A stretch of 64,000 bases of DNA from positions 84,873-148,872 of the forward strand of contig JAQFVV010013349.1 in assembly GCA_028023455.1 (NCBI GenBank), in the 5' to 3' direction. Position numbers and translations under genes: made by a program. A model generated the notes under the pieces. That model was not told the DNA's origin, did not search any database, and saw nothing but the letters and a program-made list of their open reading frames with translations. Of this stretch, positions 29,383-40,166 are shown piece by piece (positions within the stretch are counted from its first letter, which is position 1; each line of letters opens with the position of its first letter). This DNA is from Epiperipatus broadwayi (lineage: Eukaryota; Onychophora; Udeonychophora; Euonychophora; Peripatidae).

Positions 29383-31737
29383 TGACTAACCGATGATGAC
29401 TTTATAACAGCACGGGGTTATCCCTTTTCTAGCTCAGCTCAGAACATAGACTAATTCTTACAGTTAATGATATCTATATTTATTATACTCTAGATATTGG
29501 AACGGTCATTCATGTAACGTATATATTTAAGTTGCCAATACAGACAGTACGTGGCTACCTAGATTTAGAGAGTAATAAAGTGGAGGACACAAAAAGTAGA
29601 TTAAATAAAGTGTTTAATAAGAAAAATAGAAACATATAAATATAGCGTTCAACAGTACGGTAAGACTTCCATGAATCCTCTTGTATTTAGCTACTAGTCT
29701 TTAGCGATCATTTTATCTAGTGAACAAACTCATGCCAATAGCTGTGTAGTTAAATGGTTGACGAGTGGCTAAGAGAATCAGAGTATTTGAGCATTGAAAA
29801 GATATTTATCTACAGGTTTTTTTTATTAACTTATTTTATTCGAATCGACTCGAGCCGTTACGTAGGTGAACAGTTGGATGTGGTTTTATATACATACAGC
29901 ATGGAAGATAGATGTACTGGTGGTTGCCTATATTCAAGAGCCCTACAGTAATCACTTGCGGTGCATTAACGGAATACCGGGCGGCTTGTACTTTGACAAG
30001 GCTTAATGCCCCCAAGTAGCTCCGGGACACGACAACCAGCGGAGATCCTTTCGAACCCGGTGATCCAAGAGATTACCTGGGAAAGAAACTGCTTTCATTC
30101 CCCAATGGTAGTATGGCGAGACGCTAACTTCAGCGAAGGGAAGGCATTGCCACAGTCATCAAGGACGAGTACTTGAAGTGGGTTTTTAAAAGAAATTATA
30201 CAAAACCGGGAATCTGTTCGTCTATTTCTATGCCACAGGCCGAGGTCCTTATCCCAATAAAATATAGCGGAATTAAACTGACCGCGAAAACAATAATAAA
30301 TTACATTTACTCTGAAACCCCTAACCCTCCAGGTTGACAGGCGGTAGCGATAGTATCAAATTATACAGTGACTTATTTCTCATAATCATACATGACATTA
30401 ATATAACACTTTGAAATCAATATATATATTTAAAATTGAACCTTAGATTGCAACGATATGACAGCTTAAAATAGAATAAAAAAAAAAAGGATTTAACATT
30501 TACCAACTCGAAATATAAAAGAATATTTAATTCAGAAAACGAAATTACTTTTAAAATAACTTGATCATTATTGTACACTAGTTTACACAGAGTTGGGAAA
30601 TATTACTATTGGCATCGTTTGTTTATGGAATACGCAACACAAAAAAAAACATAAATGCATTCATTTAAAGTATTAGTACTATTAATTACAATTTATATAA
30701 ATTATTCGAAAGACTAGAGCGGAGGACTAAAAGAAAAGAAAATTTACTGACAGGTTAAACAATAGCATTATAAACGACATAAAAACTTACATGTAATTTA
30801 TTTGATTGATAACATTAAGCTCGGGAGAAAGTTAAAAGTTCGTGTAACACAGTTACTCTTCTTTCTTCATCCGGCTTGGCTTTTCCCGATTGATATTTCC
30901 GACGAACGTAGGCGCACATTTTGAAAGTTATTTGCAAGGCATTGTCAATTTGGAGATTGGAAGCTGGAAACTATGAAGCACATACAACACGATCAGTCAG
31001 CGGCACGAAGATTCAATTTGGCAGGACAGAGATCAGCTCCTGTCACTTAGCCCATCAACATTGCGGTTTACAGGTAAGCTTCTTAACAAAATTATAGGAA
31101 TTACTCTAGCAGCCGCAGTGCTGTATTAAGACTACCTCTCTCAACCACGTCAAAAGTTAGAATGAGTTTTTCTCTAATATGGCCACGATTGACCTTTCCG
31201 CCTGGTTTTTGTGTTTAGCTCCTCCTACTTTCTCTAGCTTCCAGCCATCCAGCTTGACCATACAACATTAATTATCCCTTCCATTGTCCTTTTACTTTAA
31301 ACGCAATTTTTAAATTGACACAGTAATTACAAATCCACATTCCTTATCTATTTCGAATACAATTTAATTACTCTGTACATTTGTGTAATTTAGATTTTAA
31401 TTAAAAACACTGATCAAAGGAATGTGACTTTTGATCAGTATTTTTAAACGACTTTGTACAATTTTAAAAAAAAACTAAAATTCAAACCAATACGCCCGAA
31501 ATGAACTTTAAATTAAATTGATATACTCTCACAAACCACGCACACACGAATATCATTTCATGGTTTGTGACATTTATATACGGAATCTTACGTATTGATT
31601 TACAAAACATAAAATATATACTAATTTTTTTTATTATGACTGAAAATAGACAAATCTCACTGCGGGCGGATAGTAGTTTGAATTACCGTACTTAAAACAC
31701 ATGAAACGAAGATCGGTTCTTCGATCTGTCTGTTTCA
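29383..31737 (-). repeat. 3' LTR of the Gag-only element
   Basis: This copy is aligned end to end with 33479-35833. By eye there are about 15 substitutions and two 1-base homopolymer indels in 2,355 bp, so the pair is over 99% identical and the insertion is young. It is less AT-rich than its surroundings, especially 29840-30360. Short ORFs inside it are not supported as genes. Confidence 0.93.
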
Positions 31738-31775
31738 TTTCTTCTCACTTTATAAAAAAAACAACAAAAAAAAAA
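31727..31775 (-). other. Polypurine tract region of Gag-only element
   Basis: On the minus strand the interior ends with GTGAGAAGAAA immediately before the LTR start TGAAACA at 31737. This is the normal plus-strand primer position and sets the orientation of the element. Confidence 0.7.
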
Positions 31776-31953
31776 TGATTATACATAAATCTCTGGTTAA
31801 CATTTTTTTCAACATTTGATTGACCTCGGAGAACAGTCTGGGTGAGGGTTTGAAATTAAATATTTACAAAATTGGGTGAATTACCGTAGTTTCTTTACTC
31901 ATCATCATATGCATGTCACAGTGGTCGCTTACCGGGTTATCATTTTGTTATTT

Positions 31954-33195
31954 CTACCTTCTCCCTGGGTCGGGAGGTATATAGGGTTTTAATGGCCTGG
32001 TATTATAACTACACTGTTCCCATTCCCTTTTTGTTGGATACAAGTCCCCATAGTCGACCTGGTTTAGCAGTTCTACAGCTTTTTCGAACGACATGGGGCA
32101 ACTCCCCAGCATTATCCTTCGCACCCACGGTGGTAGGTTATGCACGACGATACGAGTAATGTGCTGCTCCGTGTAGTTAAAAGCGGTGAGGGATTTAAAT
32201 ATCATTGCTTGGTGCGTGAAGAAGGCTGCAAAACTCTGTCTGCTACTTTCGTCGTACTTCAAATTCGAGAACTTGTGTAACAGTCCCTCCTGTTTCTCCA
32301 CACTCCAATACCTTTTCAAAATGGCTTCTTTGTAGCCTCGCATCGTACTCGGTGGTTGTTTCAATAATTTCCACCATGCCTTCGCCGATTCCCTCAGATA
32401 ATGGCTGGCGACCGTTACCCTCTCCTTTTCACTCATCGGGTGGAAGCACAGAAATTCTCTAATGCTGTCCAGATGCACAGCTGGATTTTCCCCGGGGTCT
32501 CCTCGAAACGTCTGAATCTGGATAGATGATCCCACGTGAGGAATGTTAATCACCTTTGTTGGTGTGTCTACAACCTGCTCTCTTTTTATTTCTTTTTCTT
32601 TGACGCTAGTCCCAATTGTCACTATTAGGTTTTCTCGCTGGCCCTGCGCCTCAGTTTGCCTTTCTACTTCAGTATTTCCGATGTCTAGGACCTGGCCTGT
32701 ATTCTCTTCGATAGCTACTTCGCTCAGAGTGTCTAATCCCATCGGAATGGTTTGGTCCTCTTCTCCCTTCCTCGCACTAACATTTGCTTTACCTTCCCTA
32801 TTTGTTTTAACGTCCGACCCCATACGCCCTTCTTCAATCCTTAACATCCTCGCCATCATCGCCATCATGATCTTCCTGTCCTCCCTCATCTCCTCGAGGA
32901 TCGCGTCAAACTTCCTATCGCGATCGCGCTTCCTCTGTTTGGCGTTCCTCTCTGATCGTCCAAAACCTTTTTTTTTATCCTGAAACTTCTTAAACACAAT
33001 TTCGTGGTCACTGAATGTGTCCGACGTCTCTGCACCCGTCGCGGACACATGCTCGCTTCCTTCTATTTCTGCCATTTCCTGTTCGTTTTTACTTATAAAT
33101 ATCTCCATCATAAGAATTCGCTTTGTACAACACTTTGATTTGTATAGATACATAAAGATACTGATCCCTGCTCCTAGTGCCAAATCCTCCCCCAC
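31954..33195 (-). CDS. Retrotransposon Gag protein, intact, 413 aa or fewer
   Basis: This is a structural capsid precursor for a Ty3/Gypsy-type LTR element, and the only protein of its element. Residues about 65-125 are highly basic then helical (KKFQDKKKGFGRSERN, KFDAILEEMREDRKIMM) and look like a coiled coil. Residues about 224-385 match the retrotransposon gag domain: TFRGDPGENPAVHLDSIREF, then SAKAWWKLL, a Tyr/Trp-rich RYWSVEKQEGLLHKFSNLKY, and HNLPPWVRRIML. There is no CCHC zinc knuckle. The C-terminus is PYIPPDPGRR. The ORF is open throughout, which is unusual here and consistent with the near-identical LTRs. Translation may start at the internal Met 41 (codon at 33073-33075, MAEIEGSEH) rather than the first Met. 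Its stop lies 216 bp from the 3' LTR, leaving no room for pol. Confidence 0.88.
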   Translation of the reverse strand: MGEDLALGAGISIFMYLYKSKCCTKRILMMEIFISKNEQEMAEIEGSEHVSATGAETSDTFSDHEIVFKKFQDKKKGFGRSERNAKQRKRDRDRKFDAILEEMREDRKIMMAMMARMLRIEEGRMGSDVKTNREGKANVSARKGEEDQTIPMGLDTLSEVAIEENTGQVLDIGNTEVERQTEAQGQRENLIVTIGTSVKEKEIKREQVVDTPTKVINIPHVGSSIQIQTFRGDPGENPAVHLDSIREFLCFHPMSEKERVTVASHYLRESAKAWWKLLKQPPSTMRGYKEAILKRYWSVEKQEGLLHKFSNLKYDESSRQSFAAFFTHQAMIFKSLTAFNYTEQHITRIVVHNLPPWVRRIMLGSCPMSFEKAVELLNQVDYGDLYPTKREWEQCSYNTRPLKPYIPPDPGRR

Positions 33196-33478
33196 TGCTG
33201 ATACTGTTTGTGTGGCTTCCTTCCTTTCTCTCTTTTCTTCCTTCGCCTACGTTCCGTCTGGTTTCTGTTATCCAAGTTTTTCACTGTTAATATTTTTTTT
33301 TATTTTTTTATTTAAGTATATGCAACATGACATGTTTAAATCCTTACAAAAAAAATTACAGGGAAAAAAAAAACTTAATTTCACCCAGTTCGCACTGTTC
33401 TCCTCAGTCCTATAATATAAACATATTAATAATGGGTACAGAACATAGTATATATTTTTTTTTTTATTTCTGTCAGTA

Positions 33479-35833
33479 TGACTAACCGATGATGACTTTA
33501 TAACAGCACGGGGTTATCCCTTTTCTAGCTCAGCTCAGAACATAGACTAATTCTTACAGTTAATGATATCTATATTTATTATACTCTAGATATTGGAACG
33601 GTCATTCATGTAACATATATATTTAAGTTGCCAATACAGACAGTACGTGGCTACCTAGATTTAGAGAGTAATAAAGTGGAGGACACAAAAAGTAGATTAA
33701 ATAAAGTGTTTAATAAGAAAAATAGAAACATATAAATATAGCGTTCAACAGTACGGTAAGACTTCCATGAATCCTCTTGTATTTAGCTACTAGTCTTTAG
33801 CGATCATTTTATCTAGTGAACAAACTCATGCCAATAGCTGTGTAGTTAAATGGTTGACGAGTGGCTAAGAGAATCAGAGTATTTGAGCATTGAAAAGATA
33901 TTTATCTACAGGTTTTTTTTTATTAACTTATTTTATTCGAATCGACTCGAGCCGTTACGTAGGCGAACAGTTGGATGTGGTTTTATATACATACAGCATG
34001 GAAGATAGATGTACTGGTGGTTGCCTATATTCAAGAGCCCTACAGTAATCACTTGCGGTGCATTAATGGAATACCGGGCGGCTTGTACTTTGACAAGGCT
34101 TAATGCCCCCAAGTAGCTCCGGGACACGACAACCAGCCGAGATCCTTTCAAACCCGGTGATCCAAGAGATTACCTGGGAAAGAAACTGCTTTCATTCCCC
34201 AATGGTAGTATGGTGAGACGCTAACTTCAGCGAAGGGAAGGCATTGCCACAGACATCAAGGACGAGTACTTGAAGTGGGTTTTTAAAAGAAATTATACAA
34301 AACCGGGAATCTGTTCGTCTATTTCTACGCCACAGGCCAAGGTCCTTATCCCAATAAAATATAGCAGAATTAAACTGACCGCGAAAACAATAATAAATTA
34401 CATTTACTCTGAAACCCCTAACCCTCCAGGTTGACAGGCGGTAGCGATAGTATCAAATTATACAGTGACTTATTTCTCATAATCATACATGACATTAATA
34501 TAACACTTTGAAATCAATATATATATTTAAAATTGAACCTTAGATTGCAACGATATGACAGCTTAAAATAGAATAAAAAAAAAAGGATTTAACATTTACC
34601 AACTCGAAATATAAAAGAATATTTAATTCAGAAAACGAAATTACTTTTAAAATAACTTGATCATTATTGTACACTAGTTTACACAGAGTTGGGAAATATT
34701 ACTATTGGCATCGTTTGTTTATGGAATACGCAACACAAAAAAAAACATAAATGCATTCATTTAAAGTATTAGTACTATTAATTACAATTTATATAAATTA
34801 TTCGAAAGACTAGAGTGGAGGACTAAAAGAAAAGAAAATTTACTGACAGGTTAAACAATAGCATTATAAACGACATAAAAACTTACATGTAATTTATTTG
34901 ATTGATAACATTAAGCTCGGGAGAAAGTTAAAAGTTCGTGTAACACAGTTACTCTTCTTTCTTCATCCGGCTTGGCTTTTCCCGATTGATATTTCCGACG
35001 AACGTAGGCGCGCATTTTGAAAGTTATTTGCAAGGCATTGTCAATTTGGAGATTGGAAGCTGGAAACTATGAAGCACATACAACACGATCAGTCAGCGGC
35101 ACGAAGATTCAATTTGGCAGGACAGAGATCAGCTCCTGTCACTTAGCCCATCAACATTGCGGTTTACAGGTAAGCTTCTTAACAAAATTATAGGAATTAC
35201 TCTAGCAGCTGCAGTGCTGTATTAAGACTACCTCTCTCAACCACGTCAAAAGTTAGAATGAGTTTTTCTCTAATATGGCCACGATTGACCTTTCCGCCTG
35301 GTTTTTGTGTTTAGCTCCTCCTACTTTCTCTAGCTTCCAGCCATCCAGCTTGACCATACAACATTAATTATCCCTTCCATTGTCCTTTTACTTTAAACAC
35401 AATTTTTAAATTGACACAGTAATTACAAATCCACATTCCTTATCTATTTCGAATACAATTTAATTACTCTGTACATTTGTGTAATTTAGATTTTAATTAA
35501 AAACACTGATCAAAGGAATGTGACTTTTGATCAGTATTTTTAAATGACTTTGTACAATTTTAAAAAAAAACTAAAATTCAAACCAATACGCCCGAAATGA
35601 ACTTTAAATTAAATTGATATACTCTCACAAACCACGCACACACGAATATCATTTCATGGTTTGTGACATTTATATACGGAATCTTACGTATTGATTTACA
35701 AAACATAAAATATATACTAATTTTTTTTATTATGACTGAAAATAGACAAATCTCACTGCGGGCGGATAGTAGTTTGAATTACCGTACTTAAAACACATGA
35801 AACGAAGATCGGTTCTTCGATCTGTCTGTTTCA
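33479..35833 (-). repeat. 5' LTR of the Gag-only element
   Basis: This is the partner of 29383-31737. The minus-strand promoter of the element should lie within it, but I cannot point to a TATA box with confidence. Its outer edge is 16 bp of TA repeat away from the next LTR family. Confidence 0.93.
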
Positions 35834-35849
35834 ATATATATATATATAA

Positions 35850-37209
35850 TGGGACAACACTATCAACCTTACCTGCCATACTCTGTTGCGGCATCAGATA
35901 CAATGGTAGATCATACCCAGATGTCCCAGTCCGAAAATACACTTGGACATTTCTATCAAATGTAACATCTTCATGCCTAACACATTGTGTGCCAGATATA
36001 ATGGAACCCGCCACCTCAAAGTTAATGGTGCCATATTTACAAGAACCACAATGACTGAATATGACAAAGTAATTGGATAACTTGGATGAAATGTGCCAAC
36101 CTACTACAACAAGTCATATCATAACTTTGTGATTCGACAACACATTTGGGTGTGTCAGATGTTTCAGGATTAGCAATGACAGGTAATAAAGGGAGCACGT
36201 CTCACAACTATCAGATCTGAACCTTCAAATATGATGCTACAGATGTTACAATGAAATGCCCAGTTCCAAGTCACATGTACTTTTAATATACTATCCTATA
36301 ATTTACTTTAAAATATTTCAACTAAACCTAGACCAGTGCATATTCATACATTTCCCTTTTAAGCCCCATTACACCACGGAATTTGAACTCAGGGAGTTCT
36401 TACAATCAACTCTCTTCAGGGATGGACCTACTCAATTTTAAACAAATTAGGCTTATGTATAAGCATAGTTATAGGAACATACTGATGATGATCAATTACT
36501 TGTTAAAGCAATATTTAATGATGATGATAATCATCAAACCTATAATACTGTAAACGCACCGTGTGATGATAATGATGAATATCTGTTGGTATAAATGTAT
36601 AGTGATGATGGTGATGACCAAACAGAGATCAGATTGATTTAAACAACTAATTTATTAACAACATATATAAAAAATATAACTATTTACAAGCAAGAAATAA
36701 TAAGATAAATTAATATTTAGTTATAATAAAAAATACTAATGGTTTCTTTATCATCTTGGTGACTTCATACAAGAAATAAAAACACAATAGTTGACTCCTA
36801 TTAGATACAATATTATTCTCTGATTCATTAAATATATACATAACACAAGATAGAGAAAATCATAATAAAAGTTCATTACTTATAAAACTACTCATTAAAA
36901 TAATTGTTACAGTATTTATAAGTTAAATTAAATATATTATCATTATGACTGCCCACTCCCATTTATCTATATGTCGGTTAAGGTTATGGTAGAAATTAAT
37001 GATAGATAAAGACCATTTATTCGGGAGGATTAATCATAAATTCAGAATAAATAAAACAACAAGAAAAGATTAGTAACATTGATTAGTATATTGTCTCAAA
37101 GTCTTACTCTCAATATTATATATGTAAAAGTCTTACTTGAGAGGAGATCACCTGGATGGGTTATTGTGGACTTCTAGAGGAATCAAAAAATTTACTTTAT
37201 TAAAAAAAA

Positions 37210-37264
<55 letters not shown>

Positions 37265-38362
37265 TTAAAGAAAATTTTTGACTTTATATCAACAAAATAT
37301 TTTTTCATCCATTTGTTCACTTTAAGTTGTTGTTGATCAAGTTAAAAAAAAACATTTTAAGCACCCAATAAGAAATAAAAAATAAAAAAAACAATACATA
37401 CTTTCAATTAGAAAATTACAAAAGCCAAAACAAATAATAATCAATCATCACGTGAATCCAATATATAGTTTATCTAAATTACAGCAAGCATTCATTCAAA
37501 GAAGATGTCCATGTCCATGGCTAAACATTCCAGTTTATCAGTTCTGTTATTTTTATTTATGCATTCCTGATCATATAAATCCATGGAAAAATGTTTGTGT
37601 ACCAGCATTTTCTTTTTTCAAAATAGACATTCTGAGGACAGATTTTATGATTTCATAATCAAGTAATGGCCTGGAGGTTGGCTAGAAAAATCCCAACAGC
37701 ATTAGTTTTCTACTCCAAACACATTATAAAGTTTCTTATATTATCAACCATAGTTTATAATTTATCTTAATTATGTTTAAAAATGATTTTAAAGACAATA
37801 GTTAATCCTTAGTAGTTTTAGATTTCCTTTTCATTTATGTTATTATAAAGAAATTTACTTATAGAATATCTTAATTTACAAGTTCAGAAACTATTAATTT
37901 TGAATTACAGTTTAACTCCTGGACATTATAAACATTTTTCTTTTAAAAATGCCAAAAAGTTCTTGCCTTTTTTTTATTTTTTTATTTTTAAGAAAATAAA
38001 AACTTAACTTTTTTTTTCCGTTGCTATCTGTTCAAAATCCTGGTCTCTTCTTCCTAACATTGTCTTCTTTTCTTTTCAATTCTAAAAAGAACCGCTCTTT
38101 CATCATGTGATTGCTAAAAACCTACTATAAACTTGATACAAAAAAATCAATTTACAAAATGTTATTATATTTATTTCATTTGTATTATTCTAATTCGATC
38201 ATCTAACAAGACTTTAAACTTCACATAAATTTTAATCTTTAATTATGTCCGATTTATCAGTCAACTAGTATTTTATTTATTAATAAAATTAAATTAATAA
38301 AAAAAAATTAGAAAAACAATTAATTTCTACCAATAAACGAACACATTAGTTTGTATGCATAT

Positions 38363-38410
<48 letters not shown>

Positions 38411-38705
38411 GCACCATGTAAACAAGCAATTTATTTGCTTACTCCCAATAGATAAAATTAAAAAAATTAATATTTCAACACATTAGTCTATCTTATATGT
38501 TTACAAATGGATATATCACATTTGTATTTAAGTATGTAGGATATTTTACTTCAAACACATTGTTTGATCTACACATCTCTATGTAGATATACTACCTTTA
38601 TAATAGCCAGCAGATAAGATCTTTAATCTTCTTGGTCTGAATTCAAATATTGAATAAGATATTGGGTCAGGTGTGTAGACCTGTTGTAAGCAATCTCTTA
38701 CAACA
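35850..38705 (-). repeat. LTR copy A
   Basis: At about 2.86 kb it is about 100 bp longer than copies B and C. It carries (TA)n tracts at 37211-37262 and 38367-38405 where B and C have short TA runs. It differs from B and C at many positions where those two agree. It also contains an ATG/ATC-rich block near 36480-36620. Confidence 0.9.
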
Positions 38706-38722
38706 CCCCTTCCTTAAACAAA
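38706..38722 (-). other. Polypurine tract, interior 1
   Basis: On the minus strand AAGGAAGGGG lies directly before the LTR start TGTTGTAAG. Confidence 0.7.
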
Positions 38723-39269
38723 TAAAATTTTGCACTAGATTTCAAATTTTAGCTCTAACAAGTTTGATATGTATGCATGTTCACTTTGGGTTTGGTGAAG
38801 GGTCGTTACATTAATTACCTTATTTTCTAACATTTTTGCCTACATTTTTTTTACCAACTGGTTCTGGGAAGTTTAAATAGAGTGCTGGATTAGAGCTTTG
38901 ATGGTTTATACTTGAGGCATAACCAAGAATGTGTCTCTGTTACAGAAGGCATATGAAATTATTCAATTGCTAATCTTCTCCATGCTTCTTTGAGGCTTAT
39001 TGGACTTTGAAAGTCTAGTCAAATATAAAAACATGTTTGTTTAAGTTAGCCTCTAGATATTCCCATACTTGCATTTATGCATTACTTGGGAAATACCCTC
39101 ATCAAACTTAATACCCCTAATCCTGTACTATGTATATGCATTTATGCACATATACATATTTTTTTATTATACATTGCACATCTATTATCACCAAGTTTGC
39201 CCATTTTTTCAAATTTATACTCTCAGCTATGATAAAAAAAATATTTCCTGATATTATCCTACATAATTA

Positions 39270-39542
39270 CTAACATCCAAAATAAGGTTTTAAGATTCGA
39301 GCATTATATGTGCCATGTATATCCCTCCCTTGATTTACCCAAAATGCATTGGGACCTGACTGCATAATTATGGTATATGATCCCTTATGCATATTTCTAA
39401 ACTTAAAATATTGATCTTCCTGTGGTTTATTGGGGTGTGAAGTTTCTATTATCCCTCTGCTTCTTATTCTGAATTCATATCTAGACCTTGCAATCAAATT
39501 TCTATGATTTGACTTCATAGTAAATTGCTTACAAACTTGCAA
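39270..39542 (-). pseudogene. Integrase C-terminal (GPY/F-like) fragment, interior 1
   Basis: This 90-aa ORF reads KFRNMHKGSYTIIMQSGPNA, then an HGTYNARILKPYFGC end. In the second interior the equivalent is KGPYTIVQQTGPNAF, which is the GPY/F module of Ty3/Gypsy integrases, usually followed by a xxxNAQxLKPY end. Integrase joins element DNA to the chromosome. Here only the C-terminal module survives, without zinc-binding or catalytic DDE parts, so it cannot act as an integrase. It sits about 560 bp upstream (in element sense) of the polypurine tract. Confidence 0.7.
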
Positions 39543-39949
39543 AATATCCTATTATTTAACTATTATAATTCTCATGGCTACAATTTTATATCTGTATCTA
39601 GTAATCATAACTATTTGAAAACACTCTATAAGGAATGTTAAATAATCTATTACTTAATCTAAGTCTTCTGTTAGCTTAAAACTTATGTTCATCTAGATGA
39701 GTGAGTGGGTTATCATTCTACACTTAAAGAATAACAATAAAAAAATCTAAGGTTCTATATAATAAATGAATGTCTTCATTTCTGGCATATCATTGGGAAA
39801 TTTTTTTTTCTCTGTCCAGTATCTATCATTGTCCAAATTTCTCTGTGGACATTACAACATTATTGTCTATTTACAAAATTATAATGGATTCCATTTTTAT
39901 TCCATGATCCTTTTCATGTTCCAGTAGTCTGCAACCATTGAAAGTCCTT

Positions 39950-40165
39950 CCCAAACATGTGCTTTTATTTTTAAGTAAGGTTGTTCACATGCCTAATGTA
40001 TGTGAATGGGCCTTCATACATATTGCACATTTTGTGAAACCATGTATCTGTTCGATTAATGGACCACAACATAATGGTTTGCCTTTCCATCTGGGGATAT
40101 TTCATACCCAGATCATTATCGGGATCATAAAGAAGTTTATACTTCCACAAAGCATGACTAAGATG
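39950..40165 (-). pseudogene. Unidentified pol-like fragment, interior 1
   Basis: This is the counterpart of the better-preserved ORF at 46739-46951 and has stops and frameshifts. It encodes pieces like KLLYDPDNDLGMKYPQMERQ and YEGPFTYIRHVN. I do not recognise the domain. The GPFT motif resembles the GPY/F module. It lies between the Gag-like region and the integrase C-terminus. Confidence 0.4.
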
Positions 40166-40166
40166 A

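Larger units (their letters stand above)
29383..35833 (-). mobile_element. Gag-only LTR retrotransposon (TR-GAG-like), complete
   Basis: Two 2,355-bp direct repeats (29383-31737 and 33479-35833) enclose a 1,741-bp interior whose only ORF is a Gag on the minus strand. Read on that strand, each repeat begins TGAAACAGACAG and ends GGTTAGTCA, so the ends are TG...CA. A purine tract GTGAGAAGAAA lies directly before the 3' LTR, as a polypurine tract should. No TGG-type primer binding site is seen directly after the 5' LTR, and there is no protease, reverse transcriptase, RNase H or integrase. It must depend on another element for replication. LTRs larger than the interior plus a lone gag is the TR-GAG layout described in plants. 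No target-site duplication is evident. Confidence 0.9.

Noticed and set aside
29836-30030. 64-72 aa minus-strand ORFs in both LTRs (also 33933-34151)
   Set aside because: They are duplicated because the LTRs are duplicated, and lie in LTR sequence with no recognisable domain.
32543-33415. Two plus-strand ORFs of 146 and 132 aa
   Set aside because: They are antisense to the Gag ORF and have no domains; hydrophobic composition is as expected from the complement of a charged coiled coil.
36256-36441. 61-aa plus-strand ORF starting MPSSKSHVLL, present in all three LTRs (also 43145 and 49918)
   Set aside because: It is antisense within an LTR. Its preservation is explained by recent common descent of the LTR copies, and no domain is seen.
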